Of a stretch of 64,000 nt of DNA, positions 10,153-23,330 are shown piece after piece. Position numbers and translations under genes: made by a program. Numbering within the stretch: position 1 is the first letter of the stretch; every line of letters begins with the position of its first letter. This stretch comes from Syngnathus acus. Taxonomy: Eukaryota > Chordata > Actinopteri > Syngnathiformes > Syngnathidae. The stretch spans positions 11,789,412 to 11,853,411 of the forward strand of contig NC_051102.1 of the NCBI RefSeq assembly GCF_901709675.1. The letters run 5' to 3'. The notes beneath the pieces are model-generated. The model worked only from the letters and a program-made list of their open reading frames with translations. It was not told where the DNA came from and searched no databases.

Positions 10153-12901
10153 ACAAACTGAAACCTCCTGTGTTGGTAAGTTGGGGCTCACCTAGTGAGG
10201 AGAAGAGGGCTGGCCGGTCGGTCCGGCCGGCCGGCCGGCCGAATGTCACGTTAGCTACTAACTAGCGAGCCACCTGTGGGTTGACACAAAGCGATGATCT
10301 CCTGTTTCTCTCCAACTGTCTACAAGACGCTTGTTGATTTGACACTTGCCGTTTGCTGCCATGCTTTCTTTCTTGATGACTTGAGCCAGACGACTTGTGC
10401 GCATTGTTGTTGTTGTTGTTTAAAGTTGTCGAGCTAGTATGCCCATGTGATTTGTTTTTATGCCTTGACGTGTAGACACTTCCTCCTCCACAGGCGAGTG
10501 TAGAAAAGTGGTAAGCAAGTTTTGTTTCTTTTAATCCCCTCTCGGAAAGTGATTGCAAAGAAATGTTGCCTATTTTTATTAGTGTTCCCTTATTTTTCTT
10601 CCAGGACAGTCAGGTAAATTGTATGATTTTTTTTTTCCGTCCTGCCCACCCATGTACAAAATGATCAAAGCGATGCAAAAAAAGTCAAAAATTTTTTTTG
10701 CTCTGTCACTGCTGTTAGTGTCTTTTCCATTACGAGCTTTGAGCTCTGTTGGCTCGGGCATGGGGCGGCTAACGCAGTCCACATCCAAGTTGAGCCCTCC
10801 TATCCTGTAAGTACCACAAGCTGACAGCCTAATGATGCTTGCAAATGATGGATGATATTTATGTCCCATTTTGCCCTCTCTTTTGTCTTTGGGTAAGTAT
10901 GCACTGTTGTGAAGCCAGGCGTAGACTTTGACTGTTGAATTCATATTGTAGCACTTGCTGCGTCAAACACATCAGTGCTGTTGATTCACCGTTGGATACT
11001 TTTTTGCTCGGTTGTCGGTCGTCGTTGACTTGTTCTCTTGAAATGCCCGCCCTTCCCCTTCTCTCACGGCCACTGATCAAAATGTACAGCGTAGCATGTT
11101 CTCATTTAGCCTTCTGTTGTGTTGCAAATGTCATATTTGAGCATGTCATACTGAATTGCGGACTTGTCACATGAATATCGATTGATTTAAATTGAGCACT
11201 GTGAAAAAGTATTGGATTTGACGTGACCAGATCAGAAAGGAGGAATCGTATTGACTGCATATATAGTGCAATATATACATATATACACGTATATCTGATC
11301 TTTGCAGTGTTCACCCCCAGACCTTACACCTTAGGTTCTGCTGCAGTAACTCAGGTAAGCAAAGCCTAAGGAACTAATAGTGAAATACAGTGGAACCCCC
11401 AAAGATTTATTATTATTTTGCGGACGAATATGCATCGGATGGAAAATGTCAAACCTTAAAAGCGAACGTTCCGTGAGAGAGCGCCGACTTCACAACTCTG
11501 TTTCTCTTGCCTTTGCGTTGGTGTGGGAAGTCGAAAGGCACCCGTGATACCATTTTGTTACCGCCGGCCGTATTTTCAATTGACGTGTTTAGGTTGTTTC
11601 CCTAATTGTTTTCCCTATTGCAATGCCTGTTTCTGTGATTTGACTATGTAAATTCTACCGGATCTAATTGGCCTCATTCAACAGCTGAAAGAAATACAAT
11701 GGAAATGTTAGGTAGTGTGTTTTGTTTTCAAGTATGCCAATGATTTAGAATCGATTAAGTAGGATGTTAGTTTTGCTCCTGACCAATTAACACGCAATCG
11801 CAACAAAGTGACAGGAACCCATTTCCTGACAAAGGAATTTAACAGGCGGGTTAAAAGGGTTTGATGCTGGAGCTCAATGACTTGTCAAATTGTGTCTTTG
11901 TCATTTGGAGAACGACTTGTAAGTGAACCGACGCCAATTAGTTTGGCTTTGGAGGTTCCACTGTCTTGTTTGACGATTTGACCACTTTTCCATCCATGCA
12001 AAGTAATGCTGACCTTGTCCATGAATTCATGCTTAACTGATGAAAATTGACTCGTATGACTGGATTCAAAAGTATAAAGTTGTTGGTTATGAGGAAATAT
12101 TGCGTTTATGCATATTACGATAGGCCTTTACATATTTTTCCTGCATTCTCGTAGAGCTGCTGCAGAAGGTTAGGGCAATTTTCTGAAGAAAAAAAAAAAA
12201 TATGCTGACCAATGTTCTCTGGTGGTGTGTATTCTGTCGAAAGCGCAGTGCTGACGTACTCATTGAAACGCCTTCACTTCTCGCTCACAGTGTTGGAGGA
12301 TGCTGCAAGCTTAGGCGCTAGAATCAGAGCCTGTGGTAGCAAGAGCTCCAGTGCTTAAGGTAAAAAAAAAAAAAAAAAAACAGACCCAATTAAAAAGTCA
12401 TGTCATATTTGTGGACTGCAAAAAGTGCAAGCTAGGCATGTTTTCTGCTCGGGTTGACTGTTTTGAATGTTGCCAAAGTGATTTGTTTTTAAAGTCGTCT
12501 GATGGTTGTCATATGAAGTCGTCGTCATGGTTGTTGCAATGAATGCTTTAGAAAGTTGGATGAGGACAGGAAGTGAACTTTGAAAATGTCGTGTCATGGA
12601 AATGTCCCACTAAGGCTCTGCCATTTTTAAGGGGGTGGCTGGGTGGGGGAGGAGAGTTATTTAGCCAGGAGGAAGCCTTCTTAGAGGTAAATGTGCTGTA
12701 CTATATGCTCACTTGTACTGTGATGTTCATTGATGATAATAATAAAGGTGTCACAAACAAATCTTATGACTAACTGGCTTATGAGATCAAATGACTCATT
12801 AGCGTTAATTTGCTTGTAACGTTGAAACAAAGACTACTTGGAGTAAGTTGCAGATTATTTATCAACAAATCACTAATGTCACTCGATGTTAATCAGGACC
12901 T
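10153..12901. other. intergenic stretch between fubp1 and miga1 3' ends
   Basis: No protein-coding exon recognised. It contains a (CCGG)n palindromic block near 10213-10240, several poly-A/T runs and unique sequence. Part may be long 3'UTR of either convergent gene. Confidence 0.6.
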
Positions 12902-12907
12902 TTTATT
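12902..12907 (-). terminator. miga1: candidate miga1 polyadenylation signal
   Basis: An AATAAA on the minus strand lies about 370 bases beyond the miga1 stop codon. It implies a moderate 3'UTR containing the GT microsatellite at 13059-13082. Confidence 0.4.
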
Positions 12908-13058
12908 TTGATTTGAATCTCCAGAGCATAAGTAACACATTTTTGCCCAAAAGGGCAGCTGGTGGATATTTGATGACTACCACAGATCAGAATGCCTTTT
13001 AGTCAGTACGACCAATATCGCAAGTTGAATTCCAGCCTTTGAAAATAGACAAAAAGTA

Positions 13059-13082
13059 TGTGTGTGTGTGTGTGTGTGTGTG
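13059..13082. repeat. (GT)n microsatellite
   Basis: About 12 GT units in the probable miga1 3'UTR. Confidence 0.9.
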
Positions 13083-13274
13083 CTAAAATAAATTTCACTC
13101 AACATGCATTTCATAAAAGACTTGTTTCTACTCTATTTGACTTCTTGTAAAGCCTTCTCCAGTACAGATAGCATGATGGGCAAAATACAGCAACCGCTCA
13201 CAGCATGCGAGCCTCCGTGAAGTGAAGGGAGGGAGGGAGGCCGGCCAGCATGGCAGCCGTCGGGCCGCAGGGAG

Positions 13275-16200
13275 TCAATCTGCGCCCAGGTAAGCCAGCA
13301 GCAGTTGGGAGCGACGGTGCAGTAGGTGCAAGATGTCCTCGGCCAGGCTGTCTGCGCTCGAGTAGCGAACCGTATCCAGGTCAAATACGTCCTTGAGGAA
13401 GTGCACCACCTGATCCTAAACCCCAACAATCCATTATGGGGGCAAATGGACTCAAGTGTGCCAGGTTTTCAACAAACACTCTAAGACTTACCTTGAAGAA
13501 GCAGCAAAAGTCGTGCAGGGGGCTTTTAGGGCCCAAGAAGCCCCACGCCAACACGGGACTGATCTGCTCACACAGTGTGTAGAAGCGAGCAATGAAGCCA
13601 TCTGCAACCTGTTTTAAGCAAAGAAAAGCAAATATGGCTCACTAAGAAGCTGGAGTCGCATACAACGTCCAACGCCGACTAAAGCTGGCCAATCCCTAAA
13701 TTTGAGAATGCGCTCGCTCCAAAAACGGACAAAATGTGCTGGTGGAAAGCGGCGAGAACACGCACAAACCTTCATGTGCTGCCTCTTCTGCTTCAGTACC
13801 GACCAGCAGCTTGACGCCACTGCCTAAGAACGAGACCACAAGAAATGGAGTCACAACTTGCGGCGGTCTGCCATTTCTCTTCTGCCCGCGCACCGTCTCC
13901 TTGAAGGAGCTGTTGAGCCAGCGGTTGTTGACGACGTTCTGGATGGAGGCAGGCGGGTTCTCCAGGTCCTCGAAGGAGTCCATCAGGATGAAGTCCAGCA
14001 CCACGTCATAGAAGTTGAGGTGCTTAACGCCCCGTGTGGCCAACTCCACTGCTGTGTTCTCCCAGTGCTCCGCTTGCTCCAAGAAGCACATCATCTCCTC
14101 AAAAACTTCCTCAAACCTCTTTGGGCTCTGAAATCCACAGCATGGCCAAATAAACCGCAGCAAACTGCTCACGGACAGACAAGCACTTTAGAACTAGTCT
14201 GTCCATCCATCACTATCGCTGCAGTTCTTGTACCTTCTGCGCTTTGACGATGATGGATGACAAAATCTTCCTCCCGGCATCAGCCAGAAACAACCGAGTG
14301 GTTCTTTCACGCAGGATGAGCTGCGGACAAAAAGAAAAACCGCAACCTCACCCTTGCGGCTTACCCGACAGATGGCTCGGTGCCACCTACCTGACACGCC
14401 TGCCGCACGCAGTGCAACTTGGCGAGGAAATCCACGTCGCCGAGGCACTCCAACAGCTCCGTCCTGACCAACGTGGAGCCAAAGCGGTTTCAGCCTTTCG
14501 ACGTGTTCCTGCGTCGGACGCGTTTGTTTACCGTAGCACCCTGCAGGAGATCTTGCCCTCCTCCGCCATCTGTAAGGCCTCCTCGTAGAAGGGATGATGA
14601 GTCAGCGTGTAGATGCTCCTCAGCTCTCTGCGCTCTGACAACTAGAAATGTTGTGTGCGAGTGAGACGGAATTTTTCACGATAGGAGTGTGACGTCAAAT
14701 AAGGCTGTTAAATGCTGGACGCCGCTCATTCTGTTTCTTTGACAAGAGAGCCACTCAAAACGAGCGAGCGCCGCCGCCGCGTCAAATGTCACGGAGGTGC
14801 CTGGAATTTTCTCACCTCAACTGCGGACACAAAAGAGTCGGTGGAGGCGATGCTCATGCTGTCTCTCGGACAGGCGTCTTCCCGCTCCTCTCGAGACAAA
14901 ATGTCTGACAGACAGAAGACAAAATGTTAACACGCTCGTCCACACAGTTAGTCGTTTGGACTGACTAACCGCCGCGGCTGCTGGCGTTGGACCAAGGCTC
15001 TGACGTGCCCTCCAGCACACCCTCCAACTCGCCCTGCAGTCGGTAAGCCTTCCGCAGCAGCGACTTCAGCCTGTGGATAAACTCTGCACCCAGAACATCC
15101 TGCAGCCAGCCAGGAAGGAAGAAAAAAAAAAAAAAAAAAAAGGAAGGACTCCACAGTTGTACCTCCAAATGAGAAGAAGCACTGCAAAAAGGTTGATGGA
15201 CGGAAAACAAATGTAGACGCAGAAGCACATACTTCCGCGTTGTCCTCGGTGACGGCGTCCGCAGCTCCAGTCTTGACCGAGATCAGGTCGTCATCCGCCT
15301 CCTTGCCCCTGAACGTCAACGCTTCTTCCCACCGCCGTAGCGCCTCTTCAAACAAATCCATACCTGCCACAGGACAGGGGACACGCTCGCTCGCTAAGTC
15401 TCAACAAAGTGCTATCCAAAAACACTTACCCATGAGGTAGAGGCTCTCGGGAGTGGGCGCCACACCGCAGATGTCGGCGTGGCCTCGTCTATCCCAGCAG
15501 CTGGACCCCAAGGCGCAGGTGCCGCTGCTGGATGTGTCCGCGCTGGACGCTAGACTCTCGGAACGCTCCCTGGGGGCTGCGAGCGAGAAAGCCAACTTGT
15601 GGTTGACCGTCGTCTTCTGACCATTGCTCTTGTCTGTGGGAAGATTCTCTCTTTATGAAACAATGTGGAACTCAACCAAATGCTGCATCTGTGTGTTTTG
15701 ACTCTTTGTCCTGTTCAATAAGTCGCCCCCCAAACCAATTCTCGACAGGTCTATATCTGCTCACCATCCTCTGGCGCTGAGATGAACAACTGGACGCCGC
15801 CGGCTTGATCCCATTGCGGCGAAGCGGCCTTCTTGCGCCCTCGTCTCCTTTGGAAGCGGCGGGCCAGGAAGAGCAGCGAGACAGCGCCGAAGGCTGCCGC
15901 GGCAACCAGCTTCTTGGTGCCCGTGCTCACCTGATGAACACACACAGGCGAGTGTCACGTCTCCATCTATTTAAGTAAGGGGGACGTATGTACAATGGAC
16001 TTCCTATTCAAAATGGAGTTGTAGAAGGAAAGTGACACACCAGAAAAGACACCAAAAAGCATTTGGCAGCCAGAAATAGACAGACCAAAGTGTAACTCTA
16101 ATCCTACCCTGGAACTCCAGGAACCTCCGCTAACCCAAATCCAGAGTTTGCGGTGATATGAGAGCAACAAAAAGCTTTGGAAAAAGAAATAGAAAAGAGA

Positions 16201-16314
16201 TAAATCAACTTCCCGGTGTACCTGCACCTGGCTCACGGAGCCACACACAGCCAGCGGCAGGTGGATGACACGCAGGGCAGCGGCCTTGGCCGAAAGCTGG
16301 GAGCATTGCGTCAT
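13275..16314 (-). CDS. miga1: mitoguardin 1 (outer-mitochondrial-membrane fusion factor)
   Basis: Thirteen exons in transcript order: 16314-16222, 15930-15765, 15633-15430, 15363-15233, 15099-14970, 14904-14816, 14641-14532, 14463-14391, 14320-14234, 14127-13894, 13823-13770, 13608-13492 and 13415-13275, 542 aa in one frame. A hydrophobic segment (KLVAAAAFGAVSLLFLA, about 38-54) followed by RRFQRRRGRKK is the membrane anchor. GMDLFEEALRRWEEAL and FYDVVLDFILMDSFEDLENP are family hallmarks and match MIGA1 better than MIGA2. STDSFVSAVE (262-271) resembles the FFAT-like VAP-binding motif known in this family. Known role: MIGA proteins promote mitochondrial fusion through MitoPLD and bind lipid at ER-mitochondria contacts. 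The start is the first ATG after an in-frame stop; human MIGA1 has a longer N-terminus. Confidence 0.93.
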
Positions 16315-17891
16315 TGCGCCGCTCTAGCCATGACACCGGTGGCTGGTGCTCGTGCGGCTGCTGGAACTGCGCGGCGGGGGGACATAACAAGATTTGCAAT
16401 AAGATTGTTCATAGACTTAATCACATATCGGACAAATCAAGACTGAACGCTTTTCCCTATTTGAAAGAATCCATTTTCTGTACTGTGTGCATGGTGGACG
16501 GTGCAAAATGAGAGTTAAAAGGATTACCTACCTGTGCATGCGATTTCTTCTTCTTTTCCGACGCCAGGCGGGCTGGCAGGGTAATAGAAGAGTTCCGATC
16601 GATCGATCGCTCGGCTGACCTCCACAGGTGAAGCCGAGTGAAAAAGGACTCCTGCTCGGCTAACGTCGGCAGCAGCTAGTGCTACTTTATGTATCTATTC
16701 GGGGAATTAAAGCGCCTCTGCTCGACTAAACGTGGTATTGCAAGTCAAAGTGAAGGTCGTTTTCAGATCTTTCAGCTCTTACTTACATCATTCCACCATT
16801 GGTGGTAAATGAGCCTTAACTGCCGATTGTAATTCCATAAGCGCGTGTCTTTTATGACCCAATTTGTTCACATTTATTGCGTGTACATATATAATCAAAG
16901 TCTTATTTTGACTTGGCTTTTGCCACCCGAAAGTACGTACGCGTGACGACGTCACAGGGAAGCGCTCGCTATTAGTGCGTCAATCGCTGCCATTTTTTGA
17001 ATAATTAGATTTTTTTGGATGGGAATTGTCTTCATACATGAGGACCAAAAATATGGTTTCCAATATAAACTTTCTCGCAGTTCTTGGCTGAATTAATCTC
17101 ACATACGACCTGGCCTTGCTTCAAAATAAATAGTAGTACGTCATCATTGTATAACATATGCCACAAGTACGTCACAACAACAAAGGAGTTTTTCTTCTTC
17201 TTCAAGATTGTAGTCCTATTTCAAAGTGAAAAAAGGATTTTGAAATGAAGCATTGGGAGAATGACGTATTTTTCAAAGTGAACTTGTTCAAATGATCAAA
17301 AGTTTCTCCCCTTGTCAAGCTCTATTTGATACGTTCTAAAGGTCTAAAGAGGAAAGAAATTTCCAGTTGCTTCTAAATGAAGCCCTGTGGGTTTTCTCTT
17401 GCATTTTGCGCATTTACGTTTACGTCTAGATGTACTGTTTTCTCTTGCATTTTGCACATTTGGTTGGTATTTGATGCTAGTCTATTTCTCTTCCGGTGTT
17501 CTTTCATGTTGACTTCTAGATGTACTGTTTTCTTTGATGTGAACATGTATTGTTATGACGTGATTGGTCTTCCGTGCACGTTTTTGGCTAGATCACCCTT
17601 GAAAATGAGACTTGGGGACAGTGGGGCGCGAAAGCGGGGCGGAAAGCGACGCCCGGCTGGATGCCGTGCGGCGGCGGCGGCGGCGGCGGCGACAGCACCA
17701 ACGCGGAAGAAGGGCGGAGCTTAGTAACTTTGCTCGCTTGTGGCTTTGCTCGCTTGTGGCTCTCGACGGTGGCCGGACGGCAGGACGGCTATGACAAGCT
17801 TATGTCTCTTCAAAAGGAAATCGTGAGCCCGTATGAGGGTTCCATTTAGATATTTCCATTAGTGGGACGCCTCGATTAATCGGCCGGCAAC
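16315..17891. promoter_or_regulatory. head-to-head region between miga1 and ap1s3
   Basis: The two starts diverge across about 1.6 kb. The miga1 side has gatcgatcgatcg near 16597-16609. CRE-like half sites (gtgacgacgtcac) lie near 16943-16955. The ap1s3 side is GC-rich with a (GGC)n run near 17663-17690, a probable CpG-rich 5'UTR/promoter. The region also contains the ancestral-block junction described in the findings. No other gene seen. Confidence 0.45.
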
Positions 17892-20474
17892 ATGGTAAGT
17901 GAGGCGGGCGGGCAGGCAGGCAGGCAGTATTTGCATCACCTGTTTGCACCTGTTGTCGTGCTGACCTGACAGGTTGTTGTTAACTGCACAAACCGCCGAA
18001 CAACTTCGTCTCCCCGGAAAAAGAGCATTTCTTGATTGATTTCGATCCTTTTTTAATTCACGCCGTGGTTGGGTTCTACTTTTAGTCCGACTTTAGGTAT
18101 GTTCAACGAACATTGATTCTTGAGATGGTTTACTCCAAACGTATTGCAGGAAAACAGGTTTGGTCACTGGCTTGTTTTCCGCCTTCATTTGACTCTCATT
18201 TGAAACGGATCTTCTTTTTGTCCCCCTTTTCCACTCCTTACTGACGTAAGATACATCCGTTTAAAATTGAAAATCATATTTTCCAATACCATTTTAGTCA
18301 TCAAACTATAGTAATGATGTATTATTACTTGAGCTATAGCCAACATTTCGTCCACCGAATGTGGCTAAATAGCGTCAAACAACTGCGATGCGATGCACTG
18401 CACTTCGAGATAGTCCGACAGCTATACTTAATCCAATGTGGCAAAGGCAGAAAACGAAATGCTGCTCTCCAAGACAACAAACACAATAGCTTAAGAGGGG
18501 ATGTGCTGACATGACATTGTCCAAATGGATCAAAATGCTCTGATACTACGCACTTCATGCCATGTGTTTAGGACACAAATGAGCTGACAACACTTGTTAT
18601 TGATACAAGAAAAATCACTATTAATAGTATAATATTAATTAACATATGAAGGGATTGACAATAAAGCAGACTTTGATCGTGAAATACACCTTCGTGCATG
18701 ATCCCAAATCATGCTTAGATCCTGATGAATTCATGAATCCGGATACACACCACAAAATACAAATAGTGTTCAAATGAACAGGGGAAATCGTGTGCCCAAA
18801 AATAACATTCCATTTTGCTTTTTATCATTCACGTTGTGTCTGCGGCGTTGCTCTCATCAAAGTTTGGTGTCTGTTTGGACAGTCACGTTATTCTTTAATG
18901 AGCCGTGGCGCCGCAGAACACACATTGCTCGAGTTAATCATGTCCTCGGGTAAAGAGGACGTGTCTCTATTGGTTGGCCACTCTGACTTGTTGCTTTGCG
19001 TCCTCATGGTCAGATGCGCTTCCTGCTCCTCTTCAGTCGCCAGGGCAAGTTGCGCTTGCAGAGATGGTACACTCCCATGTCTGATCGTGAGAAGAAGAAG
19101 ATCATCAGGGACATGACCACAGCCGTGTTGGCAAGGCAACCACGTACCTGTAACTTCCTGCACTGGAAAGACCTGAAGATCATCTACAAAAGGTGGCTGG
19201 GTGGGGCTCTGCATTCCTTCTTACAAAGCTTTTGTCATCTTCTCAACGATGCGCTCCCTGAGTAGATCAAGTCTCCAACTGACTTACTCACCTAACTCTG
19301 TCCCGCTTTCCCCCTTTTAGATACGCAAGCTTGTATTTCTGTTTGGCCATCGAGCACCAGGAGAATGAGCTGCTAGCTTTGGAGGTTATTCATCGCTACG
19401 TCGAGCTGCTGGACAGATACTTTGGCAATGTATTTTTTTTCTTTGCCTTCAATTCATATAGTTGTGCGGACATTCAACACAGTTCTATTAACAATAAGGA
19501 GAATTGTTTAATTTGTTTGTGTGACCCACCTCGTGTGACCTACCTCACATTCTGCTTTTAAGACTTACATTTTCCTTTGAGCTTGATTCTATTTGATATA
19601 CAGCAATTTCCTGTTTTTCTGGTGATCTTAGTCTCTGTGTTTTGGTGCTCTCGCTATCATCTAATGTGCCACAAGGTGGCGCCACGCCCTGTCTAAATAT
19701 TAACTAGTGTCACGAAAGCGTTGTGGTGGGGGCATGAGCTTTTTATGTTGGGGTGGAGATGAGTTTAGTTTGGGTTGTTGAGAGGTTAGGAGCGTCTCTT
19801 TTTTTGCACGTCAAATCAACTGAAAGCCATCAATTTTGAAGGGCCAACATTTCAATCAATGAAATTAATAGTATATTTACCGATTAGTATAGGCAATTAT
19901 TTCCAAACAAATCTCATTTGTGCTTATCAAAAGCACATTTTGTATGAAAAGGTGTGTGTGTGTGCGCGTGCACACGCACGCGCCGACTGTATTATCTGAC
20001 ATCATGCCCGGCCTCTCCTCCTAGGTCTGCGAGCTCGACATAATCTTCAACTTTGAGAAGGCCTATTTTATCTTGGACGAGTTCCTCATGGGAGGTGAAA
20101 TCCAGGAAACCTCCAAGCAGATTGTGAACCGCTCCATCGAAGCCTCAGACATGTTGCAGGAGGTGAGACGCTCCAGCGCACAACACCAAACAAAACAAAG
20201 CGTCACAGAGTGGCTCGCAACCGAGTACCAAACGTCTGTTTGCAACGTGCCACGTCATTAACGTCAGCAGCCACGAAGACAACCAAATGAAATGCTTGAA
20301 CCCGGTTTGATTCTTTCCCTGTAAAAGACACCATTTTGAACCCTGTTTAAAAGGCACATAAGAGGCATTTACATGGACAGCAGTAACCTGATACCTTGCA
20401 ACGGAAGTCCTTAGTTTCAATAGCTGCTTAATCAGCTCTGGACTTGAGTTGTTTTTTTTTTTTAATTTTTTTTT

Positions 20475-20509
<35 letters not shown>

Positions 20510-21774
20510 ATGGCAGCGTCTAACAGATACCATTTCCTAAAAGTGGCCACAAATGGAAAACCGCTGTCCATGTAAACATTGCCACAGACGCACAAGATGA
20601 AGGCAACAGCAGTCGCACACAGTCGCGGCTTGTAAGAATAACATGTTGGAATGTGCTGCGGAGCGGCTTCAAAAAAGTTGGGCATACACAATTATTCGTA
20701 TGCCCAGCTTTGGTCTGCGGGCCTCTCTCCCTCCCTCCCTCCCTCCCTCCCTCCCTCCCTCCAGGTGGCCTCAGTTTCCAAATGTCAAATCAAATGCTTG
20801 GGTACATGTGTTTGGTAGATTAGGTCTTTGTTATCACATAGTTCCCTGTTGAAAGGAGAAGGCTTCAAAGGCTGCCAGTTCACCAAAAATGGCGCAGGTG
20901 TGTTGTAACACTTGACCTAATGGACGTATGAACGCAAACACCGGCGCGACACGCGTAGACGGATTCTTACCCTAGTGGTATATGAATTCTTTTTCCTCTG
21001 TGAAGAATGGCTTGTATTACTGCGGCTTGCTGAGCAATTATGACCACCACCACCATCACCACCATGTACGGCCCCTATAGCTGTAGTTCTGTATTCTACT
21101 GCCCCCAGGTCAGGTGGCCAGAAAATGACTATTCCATTGAAGTAACAAAATGTGACAAAGTGTTGAATTGTATGCATTTCAAAATAATCATCATAAAAAA
21201 ATAGGCTGCCATGGATTTGTGCAGTTCTTCTCGATTTTCTGCTCCACCCCTCTACTCTTGGCCGCAACTATAAATAGCATAACATTGTCTTTTTAATACA
21301 AACAAACAAAAAGAAAGAATAGCTAGCTGTTCATCTTGTTTTTCTGTCTGTAACAGAAAATCTGGAGTCCAAATGAAAAGAAAAAAGGAATCGACAGGCA
21401 AAAAGGATGAATAAACGAATATGTTTATTTGTCGATTGATTGAATGATTTATTTATCTTGGGGAACCTGTTTATCGAATAAAGCCCTCACATTGTTCCAG
21501 CCAAAAACGATTCCACCAAGCACTAACTTTCCTTACTAGGTTTTGCATTGAGCTAGCTGCAGCACGGGAAGCTGTTGTTTCATTCAGTGTAGTTGTGTGA
21601 TGGCGCACTCGCTCGCGTCTCCGGCAGTCAGTGTGATGGTCCATTTTGATTAACAGTGGTGCCGCTGCTGCTGAGAGAGACTTGCTCGTTTTCTGGATGT
21701 TTGCTGTGTGCGCTGCCTGTTTTTCCACCCTTGAGTGTGCATTGCTGTGGCTCTGCTCCCTCTCTCTTCTGTCT

Positions 21775-21813
<39 letters not shown>

Positions 21814-22281
21814 CCAGCCAGCCAGCCAGCCAGCCAGTGTTGGTTAGCGGGCAGATTTGGCTTGGGAGGGGGCACGGGTGGCGTGGGTTTAGCCACGCCA
21901 CGCCACGCTTCCCGTCATTCTCTCTTTGCGTGCTTCTCGCTAAGGGCTCGACTAACACCTGAATTTGGAATTGCTGCCGTTAGCCGTCGGCTGGCTCCCA
22001 TTGATTGTGATCATTATCGCTTCAGGATGGCAGCAATGATTGGTATGAGGTGGAGCTGTTTGGACCTTGAATATGGACAGACAGGTTAGACGTTCCGCTC
22101 GTGTTAGTGACTGTGTGTCGGTGTTCTTAATTCCAGGGGATGTGTAAACGTGTGCCTCTTCACCCTATCTATCGCACAATTGAGCCTCCAGACATTTGGA
22201 AGGTGATTGATCCTCTGTGTGCTTTTCTGCTTTCTTCTTTTCTAGACGATGGAGGAGTATATGAGCAAGCCGGCATTTTGA
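17892..22281 (+). CDS. ap1s3: AP-1 clathrin adaptor complex sigma subunit 3
   Basis: Exons: 17892-17894 (ATG alone, followed by a gtaagt donor), 19014-19192, 19321-19429, 20025-20162 and 22246-22281, 154 aa, the family length. The small longin-fold adaptor sequence runs [54 protein letters not shown] and [20 protein letters not shown]. The C-terminus SDMLQE followed by [11 protein letters not shown] matches an AP1S3-type tail rather than AP1S1/AP1S2. Known role: core subunit of AP-1, sorting cargo into clathrin vesicles at the trans-Golgi network and endosomes. Residues that are Lys in most paralogues are Arg/His here ([22 protein letters not shown]), a mild divergence. The scg2 neighbour agrees with human 2q36. 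Confidence 0.93.
20723..20763. repeat. (CTCC)n microsatellite in ap1s3 intron 4
   Basis: About ten ctcc units. A poly-T/(ATT)n tract lies just upstream at 20451-20510. Confidence 0.9.
21775..21839. repeat. compound (CTGC)n/(CAGC)n microsatellite
   Basis: A run of tgcc units changes into a run of cagc units in ap1s3 intron 4. The overlapping open frames in this stretch are products of the repeat. Confidence 0.9.
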
Positions 22282-23166
22282 CACTGGAAAACGGGGACAA
22301 AGTCAGCTCAGGACCTTAATATGCAAGCGCAACAATGACTTGCTTACAAGTCATTTGTTTGTACCGCCGCAAAAGGGTGAGAATATTTCATAGCTGTAGT
22401 GAACGCTATTAATCTATTGCCATTTAAAATGTATGGTTTGAGTCGATTTCATCAAAGCTATTTCACATTCCCAAATGAAATGTTGATTGATTTTTGAATC
22501 TGTCTCATCTCCAATTGTGCCAGCACCTTTTTTTTTTTTTTTTGGAGAACCTTTGCTAGTGTGGAAATGACATCTTGATAACCATTTGGACCTTCTAATG
22601 AAATGTGTATTTTGATAACGTTCTTCCCATGTTTTTTTTTTGAAAATGAGCAACGCAACTCGGCAAAAAGAAAAATAATACCGCTGATGCTTTATTCATC
22701 TGTGCTTCATCACACATTATCGAGCATGTACAAAATGGTTTAAAAATGAGCATACAGAGCACAACCACCGGTAGGCCGACAACGCAGAGCTTTGCGGTAT
22801 GAAAGCGATTGGAAGGCAGGCTGATATTTAGACTGGTAGATCACCATCCGTAATCACAATGACGACAACTTCACAAACCCGGCCGGGATACACGCTCGTT
22901 CCAGTCGGCAACCCAAATGTTAGCAAAGTACTGGGATCTTCACATCTACTTCAATTCAACACGTTTTGAAATCGAATGTCAAGTAGACATGTTCTGCAAA
23001 CACAGTGTCAAACTTTAACAGTGTCACAAAACGTAATTAGAAACTCTTATTTGATATTTATAGAGAATTTAGGAGGAATAGAAGTGACAAACCCTGTGAT
23101 TTGAGTCTCCTATGATGTCATTATATTTCTATAACGACCTTGCAGCAAATAGGGACTATATATATG

Positions 23167-23205
<39 letters not shown>

Positions 23206-23330
23206 ATATACTTGTTTTTTCTTTTTTTTTTTTTAATTAGGGTGATACCAGCTATGATTTGTACAAGAAAATTTGTAAACTAGATCACATCCACCATACA
23301 GAGAAAATTGAAATACTTGAATCACAGCGT
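22282..23330. other. convergent 3'UTRs of ap1s3 and scg2
   Basis: No coding exon seen. It holds the ap1s3 3'UTR (no clear AATAAA found), the scg2 3'UTR on the minus strand, and a (TA)n/(TG)n tract at about 23158-23210 inside the scg2 3'UTR. Confidence 0.5.
22691..22696 (-). terminator. scg2: scg2 polyadenylation signal
   Basis: AATAAA on the minus strand, about 635 bases beyond the scg2 stop codon. Confidence 0.55.

Noticed and set aside
21471-22089. Overlapping open frames of 100-147 codons in ap1s3 intron 4
   Set aside because: They span the CTGC/CAGC microsatellite and are open on both strands because of it.
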